Positions 1 through 8,434 are shown, counted from the stretch's first letter. The stretch: DNA of 64,000 nt from JALYXV01 sp963791545 (GCA_963791545.1 CAWBSR010000015.1:744001-808000); one strand, 5' to 3'. The notes: a model not told the origin generated them from the letters alone. Program-made: numbers and translations.

Positions 1-488
1 ACTCCGGGCCGAAACGCCCGGGTCTCCAGCTCATAGGGCTCGGCCACCGGAAGGGACCGGCGCATCTGGTAGAGGTCCCGACCCTTGGTCAAACCGTTCC
101 TGGCCGCGATGTGGTCGTGCTCGGGCCGGGGTTTGTTGACCCACACGTGGACGTGGCCACCGCCCTCGGACGCCACCGTCTTCAGGGCGGTCGCCACCAG
201 GTCGGTGCCGATGGAGTTGCCGGGCACCCGGTGGTGGGGATCGATCACGTACTCCAGGGCCCAACTGGTCGGGCCCCGACTCACCTGGGCGTAGCCGACC
301 GGATGGTCGTGGCCGGGCTCGACCGCGATGAGACCGGCAAAGCCGGCTCGGCCCCCTTGGACCAGGTCCAGCCACTGGTGCTCGCCCAGGGGGTTGTGGC
401 CGTCGGCTTGAGCCGCCAGGTCCAGCAACTCCTGCACCGCCGCGATATCCCCGGCGTCCATCTCCCGCCGGACCTCGACGCGGTACAT
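1..488 (-). CDS. mshD: Mycothiol synthase (MshD), N-terminal part, cut by window edge
   Basis: Transfers the acetyl group of acetyl-CoA to Cys-GlcN-Ins, the last step of mycothiol synthesis in actinobacteria. The visible 162 codons form a GNAT fold: an N-terminal half with the acceptor-side segment YVIDPHHRVPGNSIGTDL, then VHVWVNKPRP, then LYQMRRSLPVAEPYELETR, which I recognise as the linker between the two GNAT repeats of MshD. The second catalytic GNAT domain lies beyond base 1. The ATG at 486-488 is supported by a -10 box TAGCCT six bases upstream and no Shine-Dalgarno. It is divergent from nth with about 108 bp between them. The family call rests on recognised motifs, not on a search. Confidence 0.85.
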   Translation of the reverse strand, partial: MYRVEVRREMDAGDIAAVQELLDLAAQADGHNPLGEHQWLDLVQGGRAGFAGLIAVEPGHDHPVGYAQVSRGPTSWALEYVIDPHHRVPGNSIGTDLVATALKTVASEGGGHVHVWVNKPRPEHDHIAARNGLTKGRDLYQMRRSLPVAEPYELETRAFRPG

Positions 489-494
489 GAAGGC

Positions 495-500
495 AGGCTA
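495..500 (-). promoter_or_regulatory. -10 box of mshD (leaderless)
   Basis: TAGCCT on the minus strand with a 6-nt spacer to the mshD ATG. This would put the transcription start at or next to the start codon. No clear -35 is visible. Confidence 0.5.
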
Positions 501-581
501 TCCCGGGGACTGCGCACCCCAGCGCAGCCGGCACGCACCCTCAGCCGCGGCCCGCACCACCGCCCTCCTGGTCGCCCGGCC

Positions 582-587
582 TACCCT
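582..587 (+). promoter_or_regulatory. -10 box of nth
   Basis: TACCCT nine bases before the nth ATG, without a Shine-Dalgarno between. It predicts a leader of only two or three nucleotides. Confidence 0.4.
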
Positions 588-596
588 GGCCCGGCG

Positions 597-1289
597 ATGG
601 CACGACCGAGGACGCCGAAAGGCAGGACACGGGAGACGGCGAGCCGCCTGGCGGGCGAGTACCCGGGCTCCGCCAAGGAGCTGTGCGCCCTGAAGCACGA
701 CAACCCGTACCAGCTTCTCGTCGCCACCATCCTGTCGGCCCAGTCGACCGACGCCCGGGTCAACATGGTGACCCCGGCCCTGTTCGCGCGCTATCCCACA
801 CCCGAGGACCTGGCGGCCGCCGACCCCGCTGAAGTGGAAAAGCTGGTGGCGTCCACCGGGTTCTTCCGGGCCAAGACCCGCAGCCTCATCGGTATGGCCC
901 AGGGCCTGGCAGCGCGCTTCGGCGGCGAGGTCCCCGTCGCCATCGAGGACCTCACGACCCTGCTCGGGGTGGGCCGCAAGACGGCCAACGTGATCCGCAG
1001 CGTCGCCTTCGACGCTCCGGGGTTGCCGGTGGACACCCACGTGCTGCGGCTTTCCCGCCTGCTGGGCCTCACCACCAACACCGACCCCGAGAAGGTCGAG
1101 GCGGACCTCACCGCCATGCTGCCCCCGAAGGAGTGGGGAGCCCTGAGCCTGCGCATGATCCTGCACGGCCGGCGGGTTTGTATCGCCCGGCGACCCCGCT
1201 GTGAGGAGTGCGGGCTGGCCGACTTCTGCCCTTCGGCCCGGGTGCCCACGGTGGCCAGGACGGCTGCCGGGGCGCCACAACCCGACTAA
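597..1289 (+). CDS. nth: Endonuclease III (Nth), DNA glycosylase/AP lyase
   Basis: Excises oxidised pyrimidines and cleaves the AP site in base excision repair. The 230-aa protein has the helix-hairpin-helix LLGVGRKTANVI with the catalytic lysine. VDTHVLR follows with the catalytic aspartate. The C-terminal [4Fe-4S] ligands fit C-x6-C-x2-C-x5-C (CIARRPRCEECGLADFC). Length is normal for the family. Longer in-frame starts upstream would run through the mshD promoter, so ATG 597 is preferred. It stands alone and ends before a strong hairpin. Confidence 0.95.
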   Translation: MARPRTPKGRTRETASRLAGEYPGSAKELCALKHDNPYQLLVATILSAQSTDARVNMVTPALFARYPTPEDLAAADPAEVEKLVASTGFFRAKTRSLIGMAQGLAARFGGEVPVAIEDLTTLLGVGRKTANVIRSVAFDAPGLPVDTHVLRLSRLLGLTTNTDPEKVEADLTAMLPPKEWGALSLRMILHGRRVCIARRPRCEECGLADFCPSARVPTVARTAAGAPQPD

Positions 1290-1457
1290 TCAGACGGAAC
1301 GGGCCCTATCCGGCCCGCTCACGACAAGAAGCACCGAAGAGTTGCGCCTCAAATAGGCGCACGAAATCCAGACGAGGTATCTTTCGTCCTGAGGAGCCAG
1401 GTCCCGCCACCTGCTCCCATGAGCGGTTCCGGGATCCGCCGCCTGGACCGCTCCCGT

Positions 1458-1487
1458 CGACGGCGCCCGCACTAGCGGGCGCCGTCG
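1458..1487. terminator. Hairpin between convergent nth and a small minus-strand gene
   Basis: A perfect 13-bp GC-rich stem (1458-1470 with 1475-1487) closes a 4-nt loop (ACTA). There is no T-run on either side. The symmetric position between two convergent genes suggests a bidirectional terminator. About 100 bp of unassigned sequence lies before it. Confidence 0.6.
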
Positions 1488-1531
1488 GCATATCCGCCTC
1501 CCAATTTGCCGGTTTACCGCCGCCGAGTCGG

Positions 1532-1717
1532 TTAACGCCCGTCCAGGGCCCGGCTCAGCCGCCGGGAGGCGTTGCCCAAGGCCCGCTCCACCTCGAACAG
1601 ATCGGATCGCAGGGCGTCGCGCTCCCCGCCGGTCAGGGAGTCACCGATGGCCGCCACTCGCTGAGCCAGCTCGTCGAGGGCGGTGGCCACCGAGCTGAGT
1701 TCGGCACGGGCGCTCAC
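1532..1717 (-). CDS. Small conserved-looking helical protein, function unknown
   Basis: A 61-aa protein starting at GTG 1717 and predicted almost fully helical: SSVATALDELAQRV, then ERDALRSDLFEVERAL, then NASRRLSRAL. The heptad spacing of hydrophobic residues suggests a short coiled coil or helical hairpin. The start is set by a near -10 TAGACA(T) 6-7 nt upstream. A longer reading would overlap the hisD start and has a different, glycine-rich composition. It is divergent from hisD. No family is recognised. Confidence 0.6.
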   Translation of the reverse strand: MSARAELSSVATALDELAQRVAAIGDSLTGGERDALRSDLFEVERALGNASRRLSRALDGR

Positions 1718-1816
1718 CGGCCCATGTCTACCCGGGCCGGCGCCCACCCGGCGTGGATTCTTGGCGGCGCCCACCCCTTCGCCCGATATGGCGGCAGGCA
1801 CCCGGTAAGGGCCAGG

Positions 1817-1822
1817 TACCAT
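1817..1822 (+). promoter_or_regulatory. -10 box of the his operon
   Basis: TACCAT ten bases before the hisD ATG, with no Shine-Dalgarno in the gap. It predicts a leader of a few nucleotides, which leaves no room for a his-leader attenuator. Confidence 0.4.
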
Positions 1823-1832
1823 CGCCTGCGCC

Positions 1833-3131
1833 ATGGCCGCCCTGTTGCAGCGCCTCGACCTCCGCGCCGTCAGCGGTGACCCGACGCCTCATCTACCCCG
1901 TCCCGAGGTGGCCGGGGAAAAGCCGGTGGCGGCGGTCCGCGAGATCCTGACCCAGGTCCGGGAGCGGGGCGACGCCGCTGTGTGCGAGCTGACCGAGCGC
2001 TTCGACGGCGTCTGCGTCGAACCCGACCGGCTGCGGGTCCCGGCCCGCGATCTCATCGCCGCCTACGAGAACCTCGAGCCCGGGCTCAGGGCTGCCTTCG
2101 AGGCGGCCCGTGATGCCAGCGAGGCCTACCACCGCAGCCAGGTCCAGCCTGATAGGCGTCACGAGCGCCAGGGTGTCGAGATCCGCGATCTCGGGCGCCC
2201 CATGCACAGGGCCGGGATCTACGTCCCCGGGGGCCGGGCGCCCCTGGCCAGCACCGTCCTTATGACCGCGATACCCGCCAAGGTGGCCGGAGTGGCCCAG
2301 GTGGTGCTGTGCTCGCCTCCGCAGCGAGATGGCAACCTGGCCCCCGTCATCCTGGCCGCGGCCGCCATCGCCGGCGTGGACGAGGTGTACCGGGTCGGCG
2401 GCGCCCAGGCGGTGGCCGCCATGGCGTACGGAACAGCATCCCTCCCACCCGTCGACGTGATCGTGGGCCCCGGCAACGCCTACGTCTCCATCGCCAAGCG
2501 CGAGGTGGCGGGGGAGGGCCGGGTGGCGGTCACCGCGGCCTTCGCGGGCCCATCGGAAGTGGTAGTTATCGCCGACGAGACGACACCGGTGGAGGCGGCC
2601 GCCATCGATGTGATCGTGCAGGCGGAACACGGCCCCGACGGCCTGGCCTGGTTGGTCACGTGGTCCGAGGAGGCGGCCGACCGCATCAGCGATGCCGTCG
2701 ACACCCTCACCGCCAAGGCGCTCCGGAAGGACGAAATCGAGTCCACCCTGGCCGGCAACGGCTATTGCGTCCTCGTCCGCGACGCTGCCCAGGCCATGGC
2801 GGTGGCCAATGCGGTGGCTCCCGAACACCTGGAGCTGATGTCCGCCGATCCCGAATCCCTGCTCGACCAGGTCACCAACGCCGGGGCCGTCTTCCTCGGC
2901 CCCTTCGCCCCGGCCAGCGTGGGCGATTACCTGGCCGGGCCCAGCCATGTCCTGCCGACCGACCGCACCGCCCGCTTCGCCAGCGGGCTGCGGGTGGACG
3001 ACTTCCGCAAGCACATCCACGTGGTGTCCCTCGACCAGGCCGCCCTGGCCCGTTTGGCGCCCCACGTGGCCGCCATCGCCACCGCCGAGGGCCTGGCCGC
3101 CCATGCCGACTCCGTCAGGCTCCGCGGGTGA
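1833..3131 (+). CDS. hisD: Histidinol dehydrogenase (HisD)
   Basis: Performs the last two steps of histidine synthesis, oxidising L-histidinol to histidine with NAD+ and zinc. The 432-aa protein has the family segments GIYVPGGRAPLASTVLMTAIPA, DVIVGPGNAYV, the GPSEVVVIAD block and EHLEL, which contributes to the zinc/substrate site, and ends at its normal length. First gene of hisDCBHAF; its stop overlaps hisC by GTGA. The start is the ATG ten bases after a -10 box. Confidence 0.97.
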   Translation: MAALLQRLDLRAVSGDPTPHLPRPEVAGEKPVAAVREILTQVRERGDAAVCELTERFDGVCVEPDRLRVPARDLIAAYENLEPGLRAAFEAARDASEAYHRSQVQPDRRHERQGVEIRDLGRPMHRAGIYVPGGRAPLASTVLMTAIPAKVAGVAQVVLCSPPQRDGNLAPVILAAAAIAGVDEVYRVGGAQAVAAMAYGTASLPPVDVIVGPGNAYVSIAKREVAGEGRVAVTAAFAGPSEVVVIADETTPVEAAAIDVIVQAEHGPDGLAWLVTWSEEAADRISDAVDTLTAKALRKDEIESTLAGNGYCVLVRDAAQAMAVANAVAPEHLELMSADPESLLDQVTNAGAVFLGPFAPASVGDYLAGPSHVLPTDRTARFASGLRVDDFRKHIHVVSLDQAALARLAPHVAAIATAEGLAAHADSVRLRG

Positions 3132-4201
3132 CCTGCCCGACCGGCCTCCCCGAACCCCGGGCCGACCTCTCCCTCCGGGAGGGTTACCACTCGCCCCAGG
3201 TGGCCGTGGAGGTGCGGCTGAACACCAATGAGTCGCCGTTCCCGCCGCCTGCGGAGTGGCGGGCCGCGCTCAGCGAGGAGCTGCAGTCCATCGAGTTCCA
3301 CCGCTACCCCGACCGCGCCGCCTGGGGCCTGCGCAAGGCCCTGGCCGATCTGCACGGCGTGGTCCCCGAGGCGGTGTTCTGCGCCAACGGGTCCAACGAG
3401 GTGCTCCAGACTCTGTGCCTTGCCTACGGCGGCCCGGGGCGGCAGGTGCTCACTTTCGAGCCGACCTACGCCCTCCACAGCCATATCGCCCACCTCACGG
3501 GCACCGGGGCCGTCGCCGCCCCCCGCCGGGCCGACTTCACCCTGGACCCGGGTGTCGTCGCCGCCAGCCTGGTCGAGCACGCCCCGGCCCTTGTCTTCCT
3601 GTGCTCTCCCAACAACCCCACCGGCGGCGCCGAGAGCCGGGACATGGTGGAGGCGATCGTGGCCCAGGCGCCAGGGCTGGTGGTGGTCGACGAGGCGTAC
3701 GGGCAGTTCGCGGCCTGGTCGGCGGTCGAGATGGTCGCCGACGAGCGGCCCCTGGTAGTGACCCGGACCTACTCCAAGACCTGGGCCCTGGCGGCGCTGC
3801 GACTGGGATATCTCATCGGCCCCCCGGCGGTGGTCGAGGTCCTGGAGCGCGTCGCCCTGCCCTATCACCTCGACGCGGTCAAGCAGGCCGCGGGGCGCCT
3901 GGCGGTGCGCTTCACCGAGCAGATGGAACAGCGAGTGGCGACCATCGTGGCCGAGCGGGGTCGCCTGCTGGCGGGCCTCCAGGCGCAGGGCATGACCACC
4001 TGGCCGTCGCAGGCCAACTTCATCCTGTGGCGCCCGCCGCGCCAACCGGCGGACGCGGTGTGGCAGGGCCTGCTCGACCACTCGGTGCTGGTCCGCAACT
4101 GCAGCCGCTGGCCCCGCCTGGACGGGTGCTTGCGGGTCACGGTCGGCACCCCGGCCGAGAACGACCGCTTCCTGTCTGCCCTGGCCGAGGTGGTGGCATG
4201 A
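3128..4201 (+). CDS. hisC: Histidinol-phosphate aminotransferase (HisC)
   Basis: PLP enzyme that transaminates imidazole-acetol phosphate to L-histidinol phosphate. 357 aa, fold-type I. Visible are LNTNESPFPPP at the N terminus, CSPNNPTGG, DEAYGQF and the Schiff-base lysine in TYSKTWALAALRLGY. The GTG start overlaps the hisD stop (GTGA), which indicates translational coupling. The 3' end overlaps hisB by ATGA. Aminotransferases of this type can have broad specificity, but the operon position makes HisC secure. Confidence 0.96.
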   Translation: MTCPTGLPEPRADLSLREGYHSPQVAVEVRLNTNESPFPPPAEWRAALSEELQSIEFHRYPDRAAWGLRKALADLHGVVPEAVFCANGSNEVLQTLCLAYGGPGRQVLTFEPTYALHSHIAHLTGTGAVAAPRRADFTLDPGVVAASLVEHAPALVFLCSPNNPTGGAESRDMVEAIVAQAPGLVVVDEAYGQFAAWSAVEMVADERPLVVTRTYSKTWALAALRLGYLIGPPAVVEVLERVALPYHLDAVKQAAGRLAVRFTEQMEQRVATIVAERGRLLAGLQAQGMTTWPSQANFILWRPPRQPADAVWQGLLDHSVLVRNCSRWPRLDGCLRVTVGTPAENDRFLSALAEVVA

Positions 4202-4797
4202 GGGCGGCGTCGCGGTCGCGCGTCACCAAGGAGACGACCATCGGGATCGACCTCGTGATTGAAGGGGTGGGAAAAGGGGAGGTCTCGACCGGGCTGCCCT
4301 TCTTCGACCACATGGTCTCCCAGCTGGGGAAGCACGCCGGTTTCGATCTCACCGTGAATGCCACCGGTGATTTGGCGGTGGACGCCCACCACACCGTCGA
4401 AGACGTCGGGATCTGCCTGGGGGAAACGCTGCGCCACGCGCTGGGCGACAAGTCGGGAGTGCGGCGCTTCGCCTCCATCGCAGTTCCTCTCGACGAGGCC
4501 CTGATCGAGGTGGCGCTGGACCTGTCGGGGCGGCCCTTCCTCGTCTACGAGGTCGACCCGGGAGCCGGGGGCGAGGCCTACCCGCTGGGCGACCCGCCGT
4601 TCGACCCGCAACTGGCGGAGGAATTCTGGCGGGCCTTCGTGACCAGCGCCGCGGTGACCCTGCACCTGCGGATGCGCAGCGGCCGGAACACCCACCACAT
4701 CCTGGAAGCCTCGTTCAAAGGGGTGGCTCGGGCGCTGCGCGATGCAGTGCGAATCGACGGGGTGGGCGTGCCCTCGACCAAGGGCAGCTTGGGATGA
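4198..4797 (+). CDS. hisB: Imidazoleglycerol-phosphate dehydratase (HisB)
   Basis: Dehydrates imidazole glycerol phosphate to imidazole-acetol phosphate. 199 aa, monofunctional: there is no fused HisB-N phosphatase, so histidinol-phosphatase must be supplied elsewhere. Manganese-site motifs FFDHM, DAHHTVED and NTHHILEASFKG are all present in the expected order. ATG overlaps the hisC stop and the gene overlaps hisH by 4 bp. Confidence 0.97.
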   Translation: MRAASRSRVTKETTIGIDLVIEGVGKGEVSTGLPFFDHMVSQLGKHAGFDLTVNATGDLAVDAHHTVEDVGICLGETLRHALGDKSGVRRFASIAVPLDEALIEVALDLSGRPFLVYEVDPGAGGEAYPLGDPPFDPQLAEEFWRAFVTSAAVTLHLRMRSGRNTHHILEASFKGVARALRDAVRIDGVGVPSTKGSLG

Positions 4798-5411
4798 TCG
4801 CGGTCCTCGACTACGGGATCGGCAATCTCCGGTCGGCCGAGAAGGCGCTGCAGCGCGTCGGTGGCGACGCCTTGTTGACCTCCGACGTGGACGTCGCGGC
4901 GGCCGCCGACGGGGTGGTGCTCCCCGGTGTGGGGGCCTTCGGGCGCTGCATGGAGGCGCTGGCCGCCAGCGGGCTGGACCAGGTGGTGCGGGGCGCGGTC
5001 GAGCAAGGGACCCCCCTCCTCGGCATCTGCGTGGGCATGCAGCTTCTCTACGACGGGTCCGACGAAGACCCCGGCGGGGCCGGCCTCGGGGTGATGCCGG
5101 GCATGTTGCATCTCCTGCCCGATGGGGTCAAGCGACCCCAGATGCAGTGGAACCGGCTGGACCCGGTGGGCCACGCGGTCCCGCTTCTGGCCGGCCTCGG
5201 GGCCGAGCCCTGGGTGTACTTCGTCCACTCCTACGCGGCCGAGATGTCCGCCGAGGTGGTCGCGACCTGCGATTACGGGGGGCCGGTGGTGGCAGCCGTC
5301 GTCCGGGGCCCGCTTTGGGCCACCCAGTTCCACCCCGAGAAGTCGGGGCCGGTCGGCCTCCGGCTGCTGGCCAACTTCGCCCGCGCCTGCGCCCCGACCC
5401 CTGCTACGTGA
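4794..5411 (+). CDS. hisH: Imidazole glycerol phosphate synthase, glutaminase subunit (HisH)
   Basis: Class I glutamine amidotransferase that supplies ammonia to HisF. 205 aa with the nucleophile Cys79 in GICVGMQLL and the His180/Glu182 pair in QFHPEKSG completing the triad. The N terminus MIAVLDYGIGNLRSAEKAL is typical. It overlaps hisB and hisA by 4 bp each. Confidence 0.97.
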   Translation: MIAVLDYGIGNLRSAEKALQRVGGDALLTSDVDVAAAADGVVLPGVGAFGRCMEALAASGLDQVVRGAVEQGTPLLGICVGMQLLYDGSDEDPGGAGLGVMPGMLHLLPDGVKRPQMQWNRLDPVGHAVPLLAGLGAEPWVYFVHSYAAEMSAEVVATCDYGGPVVAAVVRGPLWATQFHPEKSGPVGLRLLANFARACAPTPAT

Positions 5412-6127
5412 TCCTCTATCCGGCCATCGACCTCCGCGAGGGACGCTGCGTTCGCTTGGTGCAGGGCGACTTCGGGCAGGAGACAACCTACGACGACGAC
5501 CCGATCGCGGTGGCCCGGAGCTTCGCCGCCTCGGGGGCTGAGTGGCTGCACGTGGTCGACCTGGACGCCGCCCGTCGCCAAGGCGACAACCGCCAGCTGA
5601 TCGAGGCCCTGGCCGCCGTCGTCCCCATCCCCATCCAGGTCGGAGGTGGGGTCCGAGATGCCACCTTGCTGGCGCGGGGCGTGGCCCGGGTGGTGGTGGG
5701 CTCGATGGCGGTCGAGGACCCAGGCGCAGTCCGGCGGCTCAGTGAGGCGTACCCGGGCCAGGTGGCGGTGGGTCTCGACCATCGCGACGGCGAGGTCCGG
5801 GTCCGGGGCTGGGCCGAGGGCACCTCCGTCGGCCTCGCCGACGCCCTGGCTGCGGTGGACTCACCGGCGTTGGGCGCCGTGGTGGTGACCGAGATCGGAA
5901 GGGACGGCATGCTGAGCGGTCCCGACCTGGAGGGGTTGGCGGCGGTTCTGTCGTGGACCGAGACCCCCGTCATTGCCTCCGGCGGGGTGGCCAGCGTGGT
6001 CGACCTGCGGGCCCTGGGCGGAGTGCGGTCGGGGAACGGCCGGCGGCTGGCCGGGGTCATCGTGGGCAAGGCGATCTACGAGGGCAAAGTCGATCTGCTG
6101 GCGGGGCTGCGGGCGGTGGCCCGGTGA
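5408..6127 (+). CDS. hisA: ProFAR isomerase (HisA)
   Basis: (beta/alpha)8 barrel that opens the ribose ring of ProFAR to PRFAR. 239 aa. Catalytic aspartates sit in PAIDLREG and VGLDHRDGEV; phosphate-binding loops are GGGVRDA and ASGGV. In most studied actinobacteria this position holds bifunctional PriA, which also does the TrpF reaction. Here TEIGRDGMLSG is HisA-like and a separate trpF exists at 14.7 kb, so I call monofunctional HisA. PriA-like activity cannot be excluded by eye. GTG start overlaps the hisH stop. Confidence 0.92.
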   Translation: MILYPAIDLREGRCVRLVQGDFGQETTYDDDPIAVARSFAASGAEWLHVVDLDAARRQGDNRQLIEALAAVVPIPIQVGGGVRDATLLARGVARVVVGSMAVEDPGAVRRLSEAYPGQVAVGLDHRDGEVRVRGWAEGTSVGLADALAAVDSPALGAVVVTEIGRDGMLSGPDLEGLAAVLSWTETPVIASGGVASVVDLRALGGVRSGNGRRLAGVIVGKAIYEGKVDLLAGLRAVAR

Positions 6128-6900
6128 GGACGGTGCGGGTCATCCCGTGCCTCGACGTCGACGGCGGCCGGGTGGTGAAGGGCGTCAAGTTCCAGAACCT
6201 GCGCGACGCCGGGGACCCGGTCGAGCTGGCCGCCCGTTACGACGCCGAGGGAGCCGACGAGATGGTCTTCTATGACATCACCGCCTCCTCGGGCGCTCGC
6301 CAGACCATGATCGAGGTGGTCGCCCGCACGTCCGAGCAGATGTTCATCCCCCTCATGGTCGGCGGCGGGGTGCGCACCGTGGAGGACGCCCGGCGGTTGC
6401 TGCGGGTCGGCGCCGACAAGGTGGGGATCAACACCGCCGCGGTGTCCCGGCCCGAGCTGATCTCGGAGTTGTCGGCCACGTTCGGGGCCCAGTGCGTGGT
6501 GGTGGGCATCGACGTGCGCCGCATGACCGGCGGGTGGGAGGTCTTCACCCACGGGGGCCGCAAACCCACCGGCTTGGACGCCGTGTCCTGGGCCGTCGAA
6601 TGCGAGCAACTGGGGGCCGGGGAGGTCGTGCTCAACTCGATGGACCGCGACGGCACCCGCGAGGGGTTCGACCTGGCGCTGACAAGAGCGGTCGTGGACG
6701 CCTGCGGCATTCCCGTGGTCGCCAGCGGCGGCGTGGGAAACCTTGACCACCTGGTGGCCGGGGCTACCCTCGGGGGGGCGGACGCGGTCCTGGCGGCCTC
6801 GATCTTTCACTTCGGAGAAGTCTCCGTCGGCCAGGCCAAGGCTTATCTGGCCGCGGCCGGAGTAGTTGTTCGCCCCCCGACCGAGGGAGACCTTCGATGA
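6124..6900 (+). CDS. hisF: Imidazole glycerol phosphate synthase, cyclase subunit (HisF)
   Basis: Cyclase half of IGP synthase; uses ammonia from HisH to make IGP and AICAR from PRFAR. 258 aa barrel with VIPCLDVDGGRVVKGVKF (catalytic Asp), MVGGGVRT, GIDVRR with the second Asp, LNSMDRDGT and VVASGGVG. GTG overlaps the hisA stop; the 3' end overlaps the next gene by ATGA, so the following non-his gene is cotranscribed. Confidence 0.97.
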   Translation: MRTVRVIPCLDVDGGRVVKGVKFQNLRDAGDPVELAARYDAEGADEMVFYDITASSGARQTMIEVVARTSEQMFIPLMVGGGVRTVEDARRLLRVGADKVGINTAAVSRPELISELSATFGAQCVVVGIDVRRMTGGWEVFTHGGRKPTGLDAVSWAVECEQLGAGEVVLNSMDRDGTREGFDLALTRAVVDACGIPVVASGGVGNLDHLVAGATLGGADAVLAASIFHFGEVSVGQAKAYLAAAGVVVRPPTEGDLR

Positions 6901-7730
6901 CTGACTGGACCCGACCTGACCAGCCCGCCCAGCCAGGTGGCTGGCAGCCCTCGCCGCCGCCGCCCCCGTCGGGGCCGCCGCCTGGTGGGGGAGGGTGGCA
7001 GCCGCCCCCACCGCCTCCGCCCCCGGGTGGGGGAGGATGGCAGCCGCCGCCCCCGTCGGGGCCGCCGGGGGGCGGCCCGCAACCCCCGTCCCCGCCACCG
7101 TTTTACGGGGCGCCCCCAGGCGGGCAGAGGACCGAGCCCCTCTCGGCGGTCTCGCTGATCAGCGGGATCGCGTCGTTCCTCGTCTGCCCGGTCATCGGGG
7201 CGATCGTCGCCATCATCACGGGCATCCGGGCCAAGAAGGCCATCGATGCCTCGGGAGGCACCAAGACCGGTCGCGGCTCGGCCCAGGCGGGCGAGGTACT
7301 CGGCATCGCCAATCTGGTGCTGAGCGTCCTGGCGGTCATCGGCGTCGTGGCCCTGGGCCTGGTGGCCAGCAAGCACACCCGGTACAGCACCCTCAGCTCC
7401 GGCAACTGCTACAACCGGATCAGCAGCAACAGCATCTTCAAGGGCGAGGTAGACACGGTCGACTGCTCCCAGGCGCACGACACCGAGGTCACCGGGACCT
7501 TCGAGGCCACCGATTCCGGTACCTATCCGGGGTCGGACGGGTTCCGGACCCAGGCGGAACCGCAATGCTCGGCCCTGGGCACCTCGTACCTGGGGAACAG
7601 CTCGGCCACCGGACTGCGGATCGTGTGGCTGGCTCCCAACCAGGTCACCTGGGACAACGGCACCCACACCGTGGTCTGCGGCATTCAGAACTCCGACGGC
7701 AGCAGGCACACCGGCTCGGTCCACGGCTAG
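6897..7730 (+). CDS. Proline-rich membrane protein, DUF4190/septum-formation-like
   Basis: 277 aa in three parts. Residues 1-80 are a cytoplasmic P/G/W-rich tail with repeated GGWQPPPP motifs. Residues about 83-160 hold two transmembrane helices separated by a short basic loop (GIRAKKAID), the DUF4190 pattern. Residues 160-277 are an outside domain with four or five cysteines (NCYNR, VDCSQ, PQCSAL, VVCGIQ) resembling the extracytoplasmic domain named septum formation. The start codon overlaps the hisF stop, so it rides on the his operon, but nothing suggests a histidine role. Exact function unknown. Confidence 0.85.
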   Translation: MTDWTRPDQPAQPGGWQPSPPPPPSGPPPGGGGWQPPPPPPPPGGGGWQPPPPSGPPGGGPQPPSPPPFYGAPPGGQRTEPLSAVSLISGIASFLVCPVIGAIVAIITGIRAKKAIDASGGTKTGRGSAQAGEVLGIANLVLSVLAVIGVVALGLVASKHTRYSTLSSGNCYNRISSNSIFKGEVDTVDCSQAHDTEVTGTFEATDSGTYPGSDGFRTQAEPQCSALGTSYLGNSSATGLRIVWLAPNQVTWDNGTHTVVCGIQNSDGSRHTGSVHG

Positions 7731-7735
7731 CAGCG

Positions 7736-8059
7736 GTGCCCGCCGACGCCAAGCTCGCCATCCAGATGCTCGCCGACCGGGTGCTGGTCCAGGTCCCGGT
7801 CCGCGAGGGTGAGCGCACCTCGCGGTCGGGCATCCTGATCCCGGCGACCGCCGAGGCCGGCAAACGCCTGGCCTGGGCCGAAGTGATGGCGGTGGGTCCC
7901 CACGTCCGCATGATCAAACCGGGCGACCGGGTGCTGTTCAACCCCGAGGACAGTTTCGAGGTCGAGGTCAAAGGCGAGGACCACCTGATCCTCAGGGAGC
8001 GGGACATCCATGCCGTGGCCGCCGAGCGCATGGATGGCGGCACCGGCCTCTACCTCTAG
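7736..8059 (+). CDS. GroES-like co-chaperonin
   Basis: 107 aa, GroES (Cpn10) fold: MLADRVLVQVPV as the first strand, a short mobile loop RTSRSGILIP carrying the GroEL-binding hydrophobic tripeptide, AVGPHVRMIKPGDRVLF, and DHLILRERDIHAV at the end. No groEL is adjacent, and the mobile loop and dome loop look shorter than in standard GroES, so it is probably a divergent second copy. GTG start five bases after the previous stop; ATG 7766 is an alternative. Confidence 0.85.
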   Translation: MPADAKLAIQMLADRVLVQVPVREGERTSRSGILIPATAEAGKRLAWAEVMAVGPHVRMIKPGDRVLFNPEDSFEVEVKGEDHLILRERDIHAVAAERMDGGTGLYL

Positions 8060-8064
8060 GCCCG

Positions 8065-8070
8065 TAGCAT
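8065..8070 (+). promoter_or_regulatory. -10 box of hisI-trpE unit
   Basis: TAGCAT with a 7-nt spacer to ATG 8078. It overlaps the alternative upstream ATG at 8069, which argues for the downstream start. Confidence 0.5.
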
Positions 8071-8077
8071 GCCCCCT

Positions 8078-8434
8078 ATGCCCGTCGCCAACCCCATCCC
8101 CGTCGCCGAGGACGACCTGGCTCGGATCCGCTTCAACACCGAGGGTCTGGTTCCCGTCATCGTCCAGGAGCAGGGGACGGGCGCCGTGTTGATGCTGGCG
8201 TGGATGAATGACGAATCGCTGCGCCGCACCCTGGCCACCGGGCGCAGCTGGTTCTGGAGCCGCAGCCGCCAGGAGTACTGGTGCAAGGGGGAGACCTCGG
8301 GCGACCGGCAGTGGGTGCGGGAGGCGTTCTACGACTGCGACGGCGACACGATCCTGCTGGTAGTGGAGCAGGAAGGGCAGGGGGCCTGCCATACCGGCGA
8401 GCACACCTGTTTCTACCGCGCCTTCGGCCGGTGA
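8078..8434 (+). CDS. hisI: Phosphoribosyl-AMP cyclohydrolase (HisI)
   Basis: Opens the adenine ring of PR-AMP in histidine synthesis. 118 aa, with the zinc/magnesium motifs WFWSRSRQEYWCKGETSG, DCDGDT and CHTGEHTCFYR, as in monofunctional HisI (no HisE fusion). ATG 8078 is chosen over 8069 because the latter falls inside a -10 box. It has its own promoter after the his block and its stop overlaps trpE by GTGA, tying histidine and tryptophan genes together. Confidence 0.95.
   Translation: MPVANPIPVAEDDLARIRFNTEGLVPVIVQEQGTGAVLMLAWMNDESLRRTLATGRSWFWSRSRQEYWCKGETSGDRQWVREAFYDCDGDTILLVVEQEGQGACHTGEHTCFYRAFGR

Noticed and set aside
1718..1832. Histidine leader-peptide attenuator before hisD
   Set aside because: No short frame with a run of His codons, and the -10 box leaves almost no leader.
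1208..1879. Plus-strand frame across nth end, hairpin and hisD start
   Set aside because: Arg/Pro-rich translation, runs through a terminator and a promoter, overlaps two real genes.
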